Assembly: GCF_040218225.1 (NCBI RefSeq)
Contig: NZ_JAVJQO010000006.1
Coordinates: forward strand, 124,001 to 188,000
DNA from: Gracilimonas sp.
Lineage (GTDB): Bacteria; Bacteroidota; Rhodothermia; Balneolales; Balneolaceae
Length of the DNA stretch: 64,000 nucleotides
Reading direction: 5' to 3'
Below are positions 18,006-26,685 of the stretch, piece by piece (the stretch's first letter is position 1; the number at the start of each line of letters is the position of its first letter). The translations under genes were made by a program, and so were the position numbers. A model generated the notes under the pieces. The model ran no database searches, was not told the DNA's origin, and saw only the letters and a program-made list of their open reading frames with translations.

Positions 18006-18431
18006 ATGAAAAAGAAAATGTGTGGTTTCGTTCTTGCCTTGCTGGTTATAGCCGGCTGTAATACCCCTTCAGAGAAAGTCCCCGACTTTATTACCGGCTC
18101 TTTTAACGATGACTATGGCATAGAGTATGAAATATCGCAAGAACTGTGGCACCAGAAGCCGGATGCCAGATTTCACATCGTAACCTGGAATGTGAAAGAC
18201 CAGTATCTGATTGCACGGAATGACTCAACCAATCCTTCAGAACCAGGGCTTTATACCCGGTTCGACTGGATGAAATTTGAGAATATGCCTCCTTATAGAT
18301 GGGGTTTTTGTATGACTACCTACAATGCTAAAACTATTGAAGAAGCCAGAAAGATCTCTGAACCTGACAGAGAAAACCCTAAAGAAGGTTGTAATGGATT
18401 CCCTTTTTCAAGGATGAAGAATCACGAGTAG
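18006..18431 (+). CDS. Putative lipoprotein of unknown function
   Basis: The 141-residue product has a lipoprotein signal peptide with lipobox VIAGC (cysteine at residue 18), so the mature protein is probably anchored in the outer membrane. The mature part is rich in tryptophan and aromatic residues and contains two further cysteines (RWGFCMTTY and EGCNGFP) that could form a disulfide. I recognise no family. Its last ten bases overlap the 3' end of the convergent anti-sigma gene. Confidence 0.75.
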   Translation: MKKKMCGFVLALLVIAGCNTPSEKVPDFITGSFNDDYGIEYEISQELWHQKPDARFHIVTWNVKDQYLIARNDSTNPSEPGLYTRFDWMKFENMPPYRWGFCMTTYNAKTIEEARKISEPDRENPKEGCNGFPFSRMKNHE

Positions 18432-18664
18432 ATTTTTAGTTCTTCCATCGCCTTCAGCAAGGCTTGATATTCTTCCTTACACTCACCACATTTTTCCAGA
18501 TGCTCTTTAACAAGTGGCATCGCTTTTTCAGGTGATTTCCCCAGAAGCTCCATTTCTGCGAATTCATGAATCTGATCGAAGCATTCCCCACAGCCCAACT
18601 CATTCTCATGAGTTGCTTTTACGGTGCCGACTAATATTTTTATGATCTGCTTGTTCAATTTCAT
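18422..18664 (-). CDS. Zinc-binding anti-sigma factor-like protein
   Basis: An 80-residue protein with the H-x3-C-x2-C zinc motif of ZAS/zf-HC2 anti-sigma domains in VKEHLEKCGECKEEYQALL (about 52-70), preceded by another cysteine pair in LGCGECFDQIHEF. No transmembrane helix follows, so it would be a soluble redox- or metal-responsive anti-sigma factor. It lies 49 bp downstream of the ECF sigma gene on the same strand, the usual arrangement for a sigma/anti-sigma pair. It overlaps the convergent lipoprotein gene by 10 bp. Confidence 0.8.
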   Translation of the reverse strand: MKLNKQIIKILVGTVKATHENELGCGECFDQIHEFAEMELLGKSPEKAMPLVKEHLEKCGECKEEYQALLKAMEELKIYS

Positions 18665-18713
18665 GTCAGAATAACTCTCTTCCTTTTTTCTGATGTGCTG
18701 AGCCTACCATATC

Positions 18714-19358
18714 TTACATCTCCTCCAAAAGTTTTTCCGGATCAATACCGTCCAGCTCCAGGCTATTCTTAAGCTTAAGCCGTGCATCGTGTACTAACTT
18801 ATAGATTGCATTTCGGTTCGTGTCCATTTTTTGTGCTACAATCGTTAATGGAATTTGATCAATAATCAGGTATTGAAGCACTGTTTTTTGTTTCTCCGTA
18901 AGCTCTTCATTCATCACCTTCATTACCTTTTCCACCATCATAGCTTCGTGGGTAAGCTGGTCGGGTAATGCTTCTTTCTCTTCAATCTCAACTGCATGTT
19001 CAGCTTCACCCTTGGGATTCACATAGTCATGCAGCGAAATATCATTATATCGTTTACGGCGGAGCTCCGTATACCCTTCTCTCACAGCGATCTTCATAGC
19101 CCATGTTGTGAATTTGCTTTCTCCACGGAATGTATCCAGCTTGTTCAGAATTTTCAGCACAGCATCCTGCGCGATGTCTTCCACAAAATCCCCTAAATTT
19201 TTGTCTACGTATTTATACAGAGAAGCTTTTAATCCCCTTACTAAATACGCCCTTAATTTTGAAATAGCCGCTTCCTCAGGAGGTGGAGACAATGCTTCTA
19301 TCCACTCTTCATTGGTAGAATAATCCGTATTAGATTTTTTCCTGAACCGGTTGAACAT
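18714..19358 (-). CDS. ECF-type RNA polymerase sigma-70 factor
   Basis: A 214-residue sigma factor. Region 2 contains the core-binding and -10 recognition helices (FVEDIAQDAVLKILNKLDTFRGESKFTTWAMKIA, about residues 57-90). Region 4 contains the helix-turn-helix LTEKQKTVLQYLIIDQIPLTIVAQKMDTNRNAIYKLVHDAR (about 155-195). A longer acidic linker (EHAVEIEEKEALPD) joins them. The zinc anti-sigma gene directly downstream should hold it inactive until a signal, perhaps oxidative or thiol stress by analogy with ZAS-controlled sigma factors. The targets are not visible in the window. Confidence 0.92.
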   Translation of the reverse strand: MFNRFRKKSNTDYSTNEEWIEALSPPPEEAAISKLRAYLVRGLKASLYKYVDKNLGDFVEDIAQDAVLKILNKLDTFRGESKFTTWAMKIAVREGYTELRRKRYNDISLHDYVNPKGEAEHAVEIEEKEALPDQLTHEAMMVEKVMKVMNEELTEKQKTVLQYLIIDQIPLTIVAQKMDTNRNAIYKLVHDARLKLKNSLELDGIDPEKLLEEM

Positions 19359-19455
19359 TCAAAAGGGGTTTATTTTCCGCTACAGCTTGAACTCAGTAGA
19401 TGGCCAATTATTTTATAAACTAATGTAGTAGTTGTAAACATGATTTCACAAAAAA

Positions 19456-19482
19456 GCCTCGCTCTTTTTTGAAGAACGAGGC
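19456..19482 (-). terminator. Terminator of the PTPS-folE2 operon
   Basis: GCCTCG and CGAGGC form the base of a stem with an inner TCTT/AAGA helix. On the minus strand the hairpin is followed by a run of six T. It lies 25 bp after the folE2 stop codon and upstream of the sigma-factor gene. Confidence 0.85.
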
Positions 19483-19506
19483 ATTTCTTTGAAAGAACTA
19501 CCTAAG

Positions 19507-20406
19507 TTATCTCAAGCCATTTGGGAGTCCTTTGCAAATTCGGCTTACAGCATCGTGGCTGTGGAGGCTTTCCATGTGTACACACCGTACCACAAAATCG
19601 CGGATGCTGTTGTAGCTGTCCAGCTCATCATAAAGCAACCGGGCGGCATCTTCTACAAACTTTTGGTATGCGCCATTTAACTCAGCAAATGCCTGTTCAT
19701 CTTCCCGTTTAACCATCACCTGTGTTTCGGTTTGCAGAGCAGTTCGGCAGATATTCACCAGGTCTTCCACAAAAAACTCATCTTTCAGTGCCACCGTGAT
19801 ATTAGCAACACTTCGCTGGCTATGTGGGATGGCAGCAACATCGCGGGTCTCGCGTGCATGTTCTGATAATTCATACGAGCAAGGGCAAGCACTGCTGTAT
19901 TCAAAATCGAGATGCATGTATTTCTGGAACTGGTTATAATTATCCAGCTTGCCTTCAAAAGAGACCTTGTAATACTGATACCCTTTCATTCCTGAACGAA
20001 GACTATCTTTCAGAAGCGGATAGTTAAAACTAATTCTAAGATATGATTCCTGACTTTCCAGATTTTCTTTATATGCCCTGAGAATTTCTTCAAGGCGGTC
20101 AAGATGAAATACCTTATCCTGAAATTTATAAAAGGTCCGCATAATGCGGCTCATATTAATGCCCTTTTTATCCATTTCAAGACTAACATATCCGTCTACG
20201 GAAGCTTCAAGTGTAATGGGTTCTCCTTCTCTTCTGCGAAACTTTAGCGGCAGCTTAAAATTGGAAATCCCCACCTGCTGAATAGGCACATTGGCGCCTT
20301 CAATCAAAGAAGCAGGACCATTTTGTAAATCCGGCAAAGATTCTTTGTAGTCTTTTGTTACCGTAAAGGTAGGGTCATAAAATCGTTGTACTTCATTCTT
20401 AATCAT
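19507..20406 (-). CDS. folE2: GTP cyclohydrolase I type 2, FolE2
   Basis: A 299-residue enzyme of the COG1469 family, converting GTP to 7,8-dihydroneopterin triphosphate, the first step to folate, tetrahydrobiopterin and queuosine precursors. Diagnostic blocks are NVPIQQVGISN, LEMDKKGINMSR, SSACPCSYELS (the catalytic cysteine region), IPHSQRSVANI and MESLHSHDAV near the C-terminus. Unlike zinc-dependent FolE, this type can use several divalent metals. The ATG at 20406 is preferred to a TTG at 20457 that would overlap the upstream gene. It lies 29 bp after the PTPS gene, so both probably make pterins in one operon. Confidence 0.95.
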   Translation of the reverse strand: MIKNEVQRFYDPTFTVTKDYKESLPDLQNGPASLIEGANVPIQQVGISNFKLPLKFRRREGEPITLEASVDGYVSLEMDKKGINMSRIMRTFYKFQDKVFHLDRLEEILRAYKENLESQESYLRISFNYPLLKDSLRSGMKGYQYYKVSFEGKLDNYNQFQKYMHLDFEYSSACPCSYELSEHARETRDVAAIPHSQRSVANITVALKDEFFVEDLVNICRTALQTETQVMVKREDEQAFAELNGAYQKFVEDAARLLYDELDSYNSIRDFVVRCVHMESLHSHDAVSRICKGLPNGLR

Positions 20407-20435
20407 ATCTCTAACTGCTAATGATGAATAGTCTG

Positions 20436-20867
20436 TTATATTCCCCGATAAGGACAATATTCGGCAATATTTCGTTCGGTTTCGAAAAGTTTGACCATAT
20501 AAAGCTTACCATTGTTGGCGCAGGCAGCTTCCACATCAGGCCTAAGCTCTTCAAAAAATGCACGGACCAGGTTTTCTGTTGTTGGGATAATCCCTTCCAG
20601 GAAATCAACGTCCAGATTCAGGTTCCGATGGTCGCAGGGATCCAGAATTTTTTCTTTTATAATGGATTTGAGCTTACCAAGATCAATGATATATCCCGTT
20701 TCAGGATCAGGCTCACCCGATACGGTTACTTCTATGATATAATTATGTCCGTGCCAGTTTGGGAGATTGCATTTCCCAAAAGTCTTGCGGTTCCATTCCT
20801 CACTCTTATCTGGATTATGAAGCCGGTGTGCGGCATTAAAATGTGCTCTGCGTGTTACAAACGTCAA
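20436..20867 (-). CDS. 6-pyruvoyl-tetrahydropterin synthase / QueD-family enzyme
   Basis: The 143-residue product has the T-fold and zinc site of PTPS/QueD: His14 in AHFNAAHRL and His39/His41 in NWHGHNY. The catalytic cysteine is Cys33 in GKCNLPNWHGH, and PTTENLVRAFF is the conserved pterin-binding block. It acts after FolE2 on dihydroneopterin triphosphate, giving 6-pyruvoyl-tetrahydropterin or, in QueD, 6-carboxy-tetrahydropterin. Sequence alone does not separate the two roles. A carbinolamine dehydratase elsewhere in the window (50.3 kb) makes a tetrahydrobiopterin role plausible. Confidence 0.92.
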   Translation of the reverse strand: MTFVTRRAHFNAAHRLHNPDKSEEWNRKTFGKCNLPNWHGHNYIIEVTVSGEPDPETGYIIDLGKLKSIIKEKILDPCDHRNLNLDVDFLEGIIPTTENLVRAFFEELRPDVEAACANNGKLYMVKLFETERNIAEYCPYRGI

Positions 20868-20973
20868 TGTTTCTATTCCTAAATTTTTTGGTTACTCGAT
20901 AAGCTAACATTTAGAAATTAGAAACAGTTCTGCAAATGTAAATATTTTTCTGACCGACAAATTGCCCTTCCCT

Positions 20974-22107
20974 TTATTGAATTCTATCCAGCCATTTTGG
21001 ATAATCTTTTTCCAATAATTCTTCCGCGTAGTTTCCAAGCCATGAGTAGCCGACACGGCGTTCATAGGGTATTTCAGATAGCGCATAATGTACCGTGCCT
21101 TCCCGATCCACAAACATCGGATAATTGGTTCCTATTTCGTAGAATCTTGCCCAAAGCGGTGATTCACCGGTTGGATCAAACCCCACAACCCGATCAAAAC
21201 CTTTTGGCAAATCAGGTTTTTCTACCTCAATTATTCGTACATCTGTTAGCTTCACTTTATCAAACCAAACAACGGCACTGTTTATAGCATTGATTATAAC
21301 GGAGTCCGGTTCCTCAATACCCATCAAATAGTAGACAATTCCTACGCTCTCTGATCCACTCAAAGAAATAAGCTCATACGTACGTGCGGCAGCGGGTTCC
21401 AGAGTTTCCCGATCATATTGCGCACACCAGGTTGTAAGTTTTCCATCTACTTCTACCTGTGTTTTCAAAATAATGTCCAGTCCTTTCTCAATTGCTTTGG
21501 TTGATTTTTCTTTTCTGTCAGCATCAACAAATGAATATGATTTTTCTTCATTAGCGACATCTCTCAATAGCTGCATCGCCCCTATCATAGCTCCATCATT
21601 AAACGTAATATGCTCGTAATACCCATTTCTGATAGGATAATATTGGGGCCAGCCGCCATTATTATATTGAGCCTGCAAAAGGTAATCTATGCCTTTTAAA
21701 ACTCCATTCTTAAATCGTTCTCTTTCGGTAGCTGTATATACTTTGGCAAGATATTTTATTTGAGAAATAGTAGCTCCATTGTCTATAGTAATATCGTTCA
21801 GAGAGCTATTTGTTAAACTTTTATTTGTCCGGATGAGCTGTTTTTTCTGTTCAGACAGTTTTTTTGCCATATCAATATTTTTCGGCCAACCCCCACTTTC
21901 ATGCTGATATAAAAGTACATTATCTGCGATTCGGATTGCCTCTGTACTTTTATACCATTCTGATTCCTGCAGAAGAGCTTCCCCCCAGGTAATCGGGTCT
22001 TCAGCGTTTTGGGCAGTCACTAATTGAATGCCTCCAACCTGAAATACTAAACTGCATAAGAAGACGAGTGAAAAGAAATAGGGTTGTGATTTTTTAGTGA
22101 TCTTCAT
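20974..22107 (-). CDS. Secreted pectate lyase, family PL10
   Basis: A 377-residue exported protein with a signal peptide (MKITKKSQPYFFSLVFLCSL) and the alpha/alpha-toroid motifs of PL10 pectate lyases: QHESGGWPKNIDMA near residue 70, TIDNGAT, NNGGWPQYYP, ITFNDGAM, and WCAQYDRETLEPAAAR with the catalytic arginine region. The C-terminus has GYSWLGNYAEELL. It should cleave polygalacturonate by beta-elimination outside the cytoplasm. The ATG at 22107 is chosen over an earlier in-frame one at 22179 because it starts the signal peptide directly. No other polysaccharide-utilisation genes are adjacent. Confidence 0.92.
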   Translation of the reverse strand: MKITKKSQPYFFSLVFLCSLVFQVGGIQLVTAQNAEDPITWGEALLQESEWYKSTEAIRIADNVLLYQHESGGWPKNIDMAKKLSEQKKQLIRTNKSLTNSSLNDITIDNGATISQIKYLAKVYTATERERFKNGVLKGIDYLLQAQYNNGGWPQYYPIRNGYYEHITFNDGAMIGAMQLLRDVANEEKSYSFVDADRKEKSTKAIEKGLDIILKTQVEVDGKLTTWCAQYDRETLEPAAARTYELISLSGSESVGIVYYLMGIEEPDSVIINAINSAVVWFDKVKLTDVRIIEVEKPDLPKGFDRVVGFDPTGESPLWARFYEIGTNYPMFVDREGTVHYALSEIPYERRVGYSWLGNYAEELLEKDYPKWLDRIQ

Positions 22108-22554
22108 TCCAAAGTAATTTTGGTTAAAGAATAAATATAATATACAGGAGGATGGTTTGCAGAAATGCTTCCAAATCAAAAAATCAGCAACGTTCCGCTG
22201 TTTTAAACCTTCTCCAGCTTCTCAGGCTAATAAGAAAAAACAGCCAACAAAGTGTGTTTAATAACTCCAGATACAGTGATGAGGAAATACCAGAAATCGG
22301 TAAAGAAGTCCGTGAAACTCTGTTTAAGCTTGTTCATTATCTCATCGACAGCAAGCATTTAACACTACAGCATATCAAATTAATTAATCAATAAAATGTA
22401 TGCTGAATTTGAAAATCCAGAGTCAGAAACCATTCAATCGGGTGAAGTCGTTACTTTCATCAATTCCCGTAAAGCATTCCTACCATATTGAAGGTAATGA
22501 ATTTAACATCAAGCAAGTCTCTCTACCACAAGATTAAATTAAAGTCAGGGCTAT
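22108..22554. other. Gene-poor stretch with two tiny open frames
   Basis: This 447-bp stretch separates two minus-strand genes. On the plus strand it has an 80-codon open frame (22152-22394) and a 45-codon frame (22400-22537, ending VSLPQD). Neither matches a family I know, and the first has low-complexity composition. They could be remnants of a decayed gene or chance frames. No convincing terminator for the sensor gene or promoter is visible. Confidence 0.4.
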
Positions 22555-25545
22555 TTATAAGCCTGTTTTTTCTTTTTTGAATGTTATTTTGAAGAGAGAG
22601 CCATTCTCTGAAATTGTTTCCAGAGTCCCTTCAAGTTGAGACACCAAGGTTTGAACCAAGGTGAGACCAAGAGAACCTGTTTCCATAGGATCTTCTTCAG
22701 GCATACCAATGCCATCATCCTGGATAACAAATTCGATTTCATCATTTTCCTTTTGCTTGAACTTTATACAGATATTCCCCTGCTCCTTTCCCTTAAAAGC
22801 ATGTTCAAATGCATTACTAACCAACTCATTCATTATCAGACCGCAGGGAATACTTTGATCCAGATTCAGCTCCAGGTCGTCCACTTCGGTATGTACAGAG
22901 ATATCTTTGTTTTCAAAATTGTAGGAAGAGGCAATGATTCGGGTTAAATCAGTGACATATTTTTCAAAGTCAATTTTAGCAAGGGTATCGTTTTGATATA
23001 ATTTTTCATGAATCAGGGCGATACTTTGAACCCGCATCTGGGCTTCAAGAAGAACCTGGGAGGATTTATCGTCATCTATTTGTCCACGTTGTAATTCCAT
23101 TAAACCTGAGATAACAGCCAGATTATTTTTGATCCTGTGATGAACCTCTTGTATCAATATTTCTTTTTCTTTGAGTGTGGCCCGAAGATACTCTGTTCGG
23201 TGATCCACCATTTTTTTCAACTTCTCTTTTTCAAGCCACTGAAGCCGTAATCGTTCTCCGCCATACACCAATCCCAAAAAACCTGCCACCATTAATCCAA
23301 AAAACCAATATGAATTCCAAAATGGTGTATCAATAACAAATGGGAATGAAGCAGTTTCATTAGTCCATAGTCCTTTTTGGTTCTGCGCCTTTACTTGAAA
23401 TATGTACTTCCCGGGTTTTAAATTCTGAAAGCTGACACTGTTTAGCTTGGTAGGTTCTGACCAGTTGTTATCGAGGTTTTCAATTTTATACTTATAAGTA
23501 AGTTCCTCAGGCGAAGAATAATCTAAACCCTCATAGTAAAATGTGAGATTATTCTCTTCTTTTTTAAACCTTTCAACCGGACCATTCCTGATTTCATCAT
23601 CAAGCTTAATAGTAGCGCTCAATTGATTCGATTTGTCTCTAAGGAAATCTACGCGGATATCAGTAATTATAATTCTCGGGCCTTTTGAAACTGTCTCCTC
23701 AAATTGATTCGAATAAGAAAATACTCCCTGATCAGATCCAAACCAGATAGTCCCCAAATTTTCAGCTACAGCATGGTGATTTGTTTTCATACTACGTATA
23801 TCATTTTGATAGGCAATATGGACCATCGAGCTAAGTTTGTTATTCCTGAAACTTAACTTATGGAGCCCTGATGAAGTGGCGTGCCAAAGGGTACTATCCG
23901 TAAGTAATAAAGACTGGGTGTCCACAGTCTGAAGACCTGATCTGTTATCAAACACATCCGTTTCTCCAGTTTTTGGGTCAACTCTTATGATCCCTTCAAT
24001 TGTCCCCAGCCAGTATTGGTTCTGTTCATCTGCAATTACATACCTGACTTGAGTTTGGAAATCTGGTGCATAAAGGATCTCAGGAGTTACAACTTCCCTG
24101 TCCCGGAGTACAGAAAGTCCCTGATCAGTTGCTACCAGTATTTGCCCATTTTTATCCTGATTAATATGTAGAACATAACTGCCGGTAAGCCCGGAATCTA
24201 TGGTAATAATCTTATACTCATTATCTTTTATGGTGATAAGACCATTTGGTGTACCCGCATAAATCGTTGAATCCTCGCCTATAAAAGTGTCTGTTATATC
24301 CTGACCATAAGAATTAAAGTCTAAAAGCTGTAGTTTTTCAAAAGGAGAATAGCGATACAACTTTCCGGATTCTGAGAGAAGTAATAAATCTCCATTTGGG
24401 AAAGCTTCAATATCATCAATCTTTATATTCACTTCTGTGGATAAAACAGAAAACAAAGAAACCGAGTCGTCTTTTATAGCTGACAAGCCCTTATCCGTTC
24501 CAAACCAGACCATTGGAGAATTTGGATCACTAAAAACTGAATGCACTATATTGGAAGGAAGGAAAGTCCTTTTATCATACCTGATTAACGGAGGATTTCG
24601 TACAAGGTCTACGCCACTATCTTCAGTAAGCACCCAGTACCGTTGCTCCTGATCAAGAAATACACCTTTAATTTTATTATCACTCAGGTTGTTTTCCGAT
24701 CCTAACCTTATGGCAGTTTTCCTGTCATAGAAATACAATTCATCAGAGTTGTTCAGAACCAAAAGATTGCCAAGCTCTGTCTCATTTATACTAATTATTG
24801 TTCCTAAACCCTCGCCAAAAAGATCTTCTGTTCTTTCTATTTCAGACCCAGCAGGTTTAAATATGCCTTTATCAGAAATGACCCAAGCTGAATTATTGGC
24901 CGAGGGGCTTACCTGAAAAAAATTGTGCCCCGAAAAACCATCAACTTCCTTGACCAAGGTTCCATCATCCGGGTTTAATATCCGGATACCCTGGTTGCTA
25001 AAAACCCATAATCCGAATTCATTTTGCCATATAGCTGTAATTGGTGATGGTTGTTCATTAGAAAAAGGGAAATGCTGTGTGAGCTGTACCTGACCTTTCT
25101 TAAAAAGTCCATTCTTCTCAGTTCCAATCCAGAGATCTGAATTCTCTGACTCAAAAATAGATGCCACCCTGAAACCTTCTCTCGCCAGGGTATCGAACGG
25201 ATACGTGACCGTAGTTCCAGAAACTTTTGCCAATCCACCTGTCTTTGTAGCAACCCATAGTGATTCATCCAGATCTTCATGAATATGAGTTACCGTATCA
25301 TCTTTAAGACCATTACTTATTGTAATTTGCTCACTGTACCGACCATTGAATTTTACCAGCCCCTCTCCTTCTATACCAAGCCAAATTAATCCATCCTTTG
25401 TTTGATGGATGGTGGTGATATTGTTGCCGGGCAATCCGCTTTTATCGGAATAGTTCTTTACATCCAGCAACTGTGCATGTGCTAAGTTACCGGCTACTGC
25501 AAATAAGAGAAAAAATAGGTACAACTGAATACTTCTTCGACACAT
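22555..25545 (-). CDS. Large two-component sensor: periplasmic Reg_prop propeller, Y_Y_Y, HisKA_2 kinase
   Basis: A 996-residue hybrid-type sensor without a receiver domain. A signal peptide (MCRRSIQLYLFFLLFA) leads to a long periplasmic region of Reg_prop repeats (about 25-650; for example SGLPGNNITTIHQTKDGLIWLG), forming one or two propellers. A Y_Y_Y domain (about 680-740, YKYKIENLDNNW) and one transmembrane helix (about 740-760) follow. The kinase core has a HisKA_2 phospho-acceptor (EVHHRIKNNLAVISG, about 803) and HATPase motifs NELVSNAFEHAF and DDGIGM. No partner regulator is in the window. The start at 25545 lies 4 bp after the PstS-like gene, suggesting that the two proteins work together. 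Confidence 0.92.
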   Translation of the reverse strand: MCRRSIQLYLFFLLFAVAGNLAHAQLLDVKNYSDKSGLPGNNITTIHQTKDGLIWLGIEGEGLVKFNGRYSEQITISNGLKDDTVTHIHEDLDESLWVATKTGGLAKVSGTTVTYPFDTLAREGFRVASIFESENSDLWIGTEKNGLFKKGQVQLTQHFPFSNEQPSPITAIWQNEFGLWVFSNQGIRILNPDDGTLVKEVDGFSGHNFFQVSPSANNSAWVISDKGIFKPAGSEIERTEDLFGEGLGTIISINETELGNLLVLNNSDELYFYDRKTAIRLGSENNLSDNKIKGVFLDQEQRYWVLTEDSGVDLVRNPPLIRYDKRTFLPSNIVHSVFSDPNSPMVWFGTDKGLSAIKDDSVSLFSVLSTEVNIKIDDIEAFPNGDLLLLSESGKLYRYSPFEKLQLLDFNSYGQDITDTFIGEDSTIYAGTPNGLITIKDNEYKIITIDSGLTGSYVLHINQDKNGQILVATDQGLSVLRDREVVTPEILYAPDFQTQVRYVIADEQNQYWLGTIEGIIRVDPKTGETDVFDNRSGLQTVDTQSLLLTDSTLWHATSSGLHKLSFRNNKLSSMVHIAYQNDIRSMKTNHHAVAENLGTIWFGSDQGVFSYSNQFEETVSKGPRIIITDIRVDFLRDKSNQLSATIKLDDEIRNGPVERFKKEENNLTFYYEGLDYSSPEELTYKYKIENLDNNWSEPTKLNSVSFQNLKPGKYIFQVKAQNQKGLWTNETASFPFVIDTPFWNSYWFFGLMVAGFLGLVYGGERLRLQWLEKEKLKKMVDHRTEYLRATLKEKEILIQEVHHRIKNNLAVISGLMELQRGQIDDDKSSQVLLEAQMRVQSIALIHEKLYQNDTLAKIDFEKYVTDLTRIIASSYNFENKDISVHTEVDDLELNLDQSIPCGLIMNELVSNAFEHAFKGKEQGNICIKFKQKENDEIEFVIQDDGIGMPEEDPMETGSLGLTLVQTLVSQLEGTLETISENGSLFKITFKKEKTGL

Positions 25546-25549
25546 AATC

Positions 25550-26494
25550 TCAGTTGTTAGAAAGGTTGGTTTTAATTGAATCGAGCTGAGATAAATATTT
25601 TTGATAAATATTCTCTGAGTGGGGGATATTACCAACATCAGATACTATATTTGAAGCGTGGATAAGATAAAATTCGATGAAGTCTTGAAGTTTTTCATTA
25701 GCTAATGCATTTGTTGAAACGTACATGTAAAGGGTCCTGGAAAGTGGCTGATAAGTGCCATTTTTAACTGAGTTTTCAGTTGGGGTAATAGGACCATCTC
25801 CATTTTCAGGATTTTGATCATCTATAGGTATCAGCTTAAGAGAGAAATAATTTTCCTTATAGTATGCGAACCCAAAAAATCCCAACCCGTATTTATTATC
25901 AGCCACCCCATCCACTAAAAGTATATCGTTTTCGGAGGCGACATAATCCCCCCTGCTTGAGCCGTAATCTAAAATAACCTCTGAAAAGTAGTCGTAGGTC
26001 CCGGAGGCACTGCTGGGGCCAAAAAGCTGAATAGGTTCGTCTGGCCATGAAGACCTTATATCTTTCCAGGTCTTTATTTCTTTTTCGTTTTTAAGACTCC
26101 AGAGCTTTTGTAACTCCTGAACCGTAAAAAAATCAACCCAATAATTTTCTGAGTTAACAACCAATGCAATACCATCTTTGCCGACTTCTATTTCCATAAA
26201 TTCGATGCTATTGTCGGTACAAGATCGAGCTTCCTGTTTCGTGATCTTTCTGGATGCGTTGGCAATTTCTATGATGCCCGCACACAGCTTGTTAAATCCG
26301 CCTGAAGTTCCTGAAATGGTATGAGAAAAGGTCAGTCCATCTTGTTCAACACTAAATTCCTGGATAATCTTTTCAGAAATTGGGTAAACGGTACTGGAAC
26401 CATCAATACTTATGAGAGAAGATTTATTTCGCTGCAAAAAATCGCAGGAGGTAAGAAAAAAGGATAAAAGAACAAACAGAACTGCCCTGATCAT
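25550..26494 (-). CDS. PstS-like phosphate-binding lipoprotein
   Basis: The 314-residue product has a lipoprotein signal (LLSFFLTSC, lipid cysteine near residue 17) and a type II periplasmic-binding fold related to PstS. The N-terminal ligand-loop region is IDGSSTVYPISEKI. SGTSGGFNKLCAG and GPSSASGTYDYFSEV correspond to the phosphate-contacting segments. No pstC, pstA or pstB gene is nearby; instead a sensor-kinase gene follows after 4 bp. It may therefore deliver a ligand to that sensor rather than to a transporter. The ATG at 26494 is preferred over a TTG at 26500. Confidence 0.85.
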   Translation of the reverse strand: MIRAVLFVLLSFFLTSCDFLQRNKSSLISIDGSSTVYPISEKIIQEFSVEQDGLTFSHTISGTSGGFNKLCAGIIEIANASRKITKQEARSCTDNSIEFMEIEVGKDGIALVVNSENYWVDFFTVQELQKLWSLKNEKEIKTWKDIRSSWPDEPIQLFGPSSASGTYDYFSEVILDYGSSRGDYVASENDILLVDGVADNKYGLGFFGFAYYKENYFSLKLIPIDDQNPENGDGPITPTENSVKNGTYQPLSRTLYMYVSTNALANEKLQDFIEFYLIHASNIVSDVGNIPHSENIYQKYLSQLDSIKTNLSNN

Positions 26495-26633
26495 GTACAA
26501 AAATTGAGTGAGAAATTATCCTCTAACATACAATTCACAGTTTAATAAACTATTAAATACTTCACTGAAACTGAGGGGCTATGTAAAGTTTCTGTTAGTT
26601 TTTTGAATTAGTTCGGCTGCTTCGCTGAAATGA

Positions 26634-26675
26634 ATAAAAAAGGCTATAACACCCATAAGCGGAGGCTACCCGCTT
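26634..26675 (-). terminator. Possible terminator of the ars operon
   Basis: AAGCGG (26657-26662) and CCGCTT (26670-26675) can form a short stem just after the acr3 stop at 26686. On the minus strand a six-T run follows about 15 bp later, which is rather far. The remaining DNA up to 26494 shows no other feature. Confidence 0.35.
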
Positions 26676-26685
26676 TACGTCTCGA

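Noticed and set aside
22152-22537. Two small plus-strand open frames as genes
   Set aside because: No recognisable family, no clear promoter and a composition close to random; recorded only as a description of the stretch.
26520-26560. 11-bp phased TTA repeats before the PstS-like gene
   Set aside because: Only two hexamers (26541 and 26552) are in phase and neighbouring positions do not match, so chance is sufficient.
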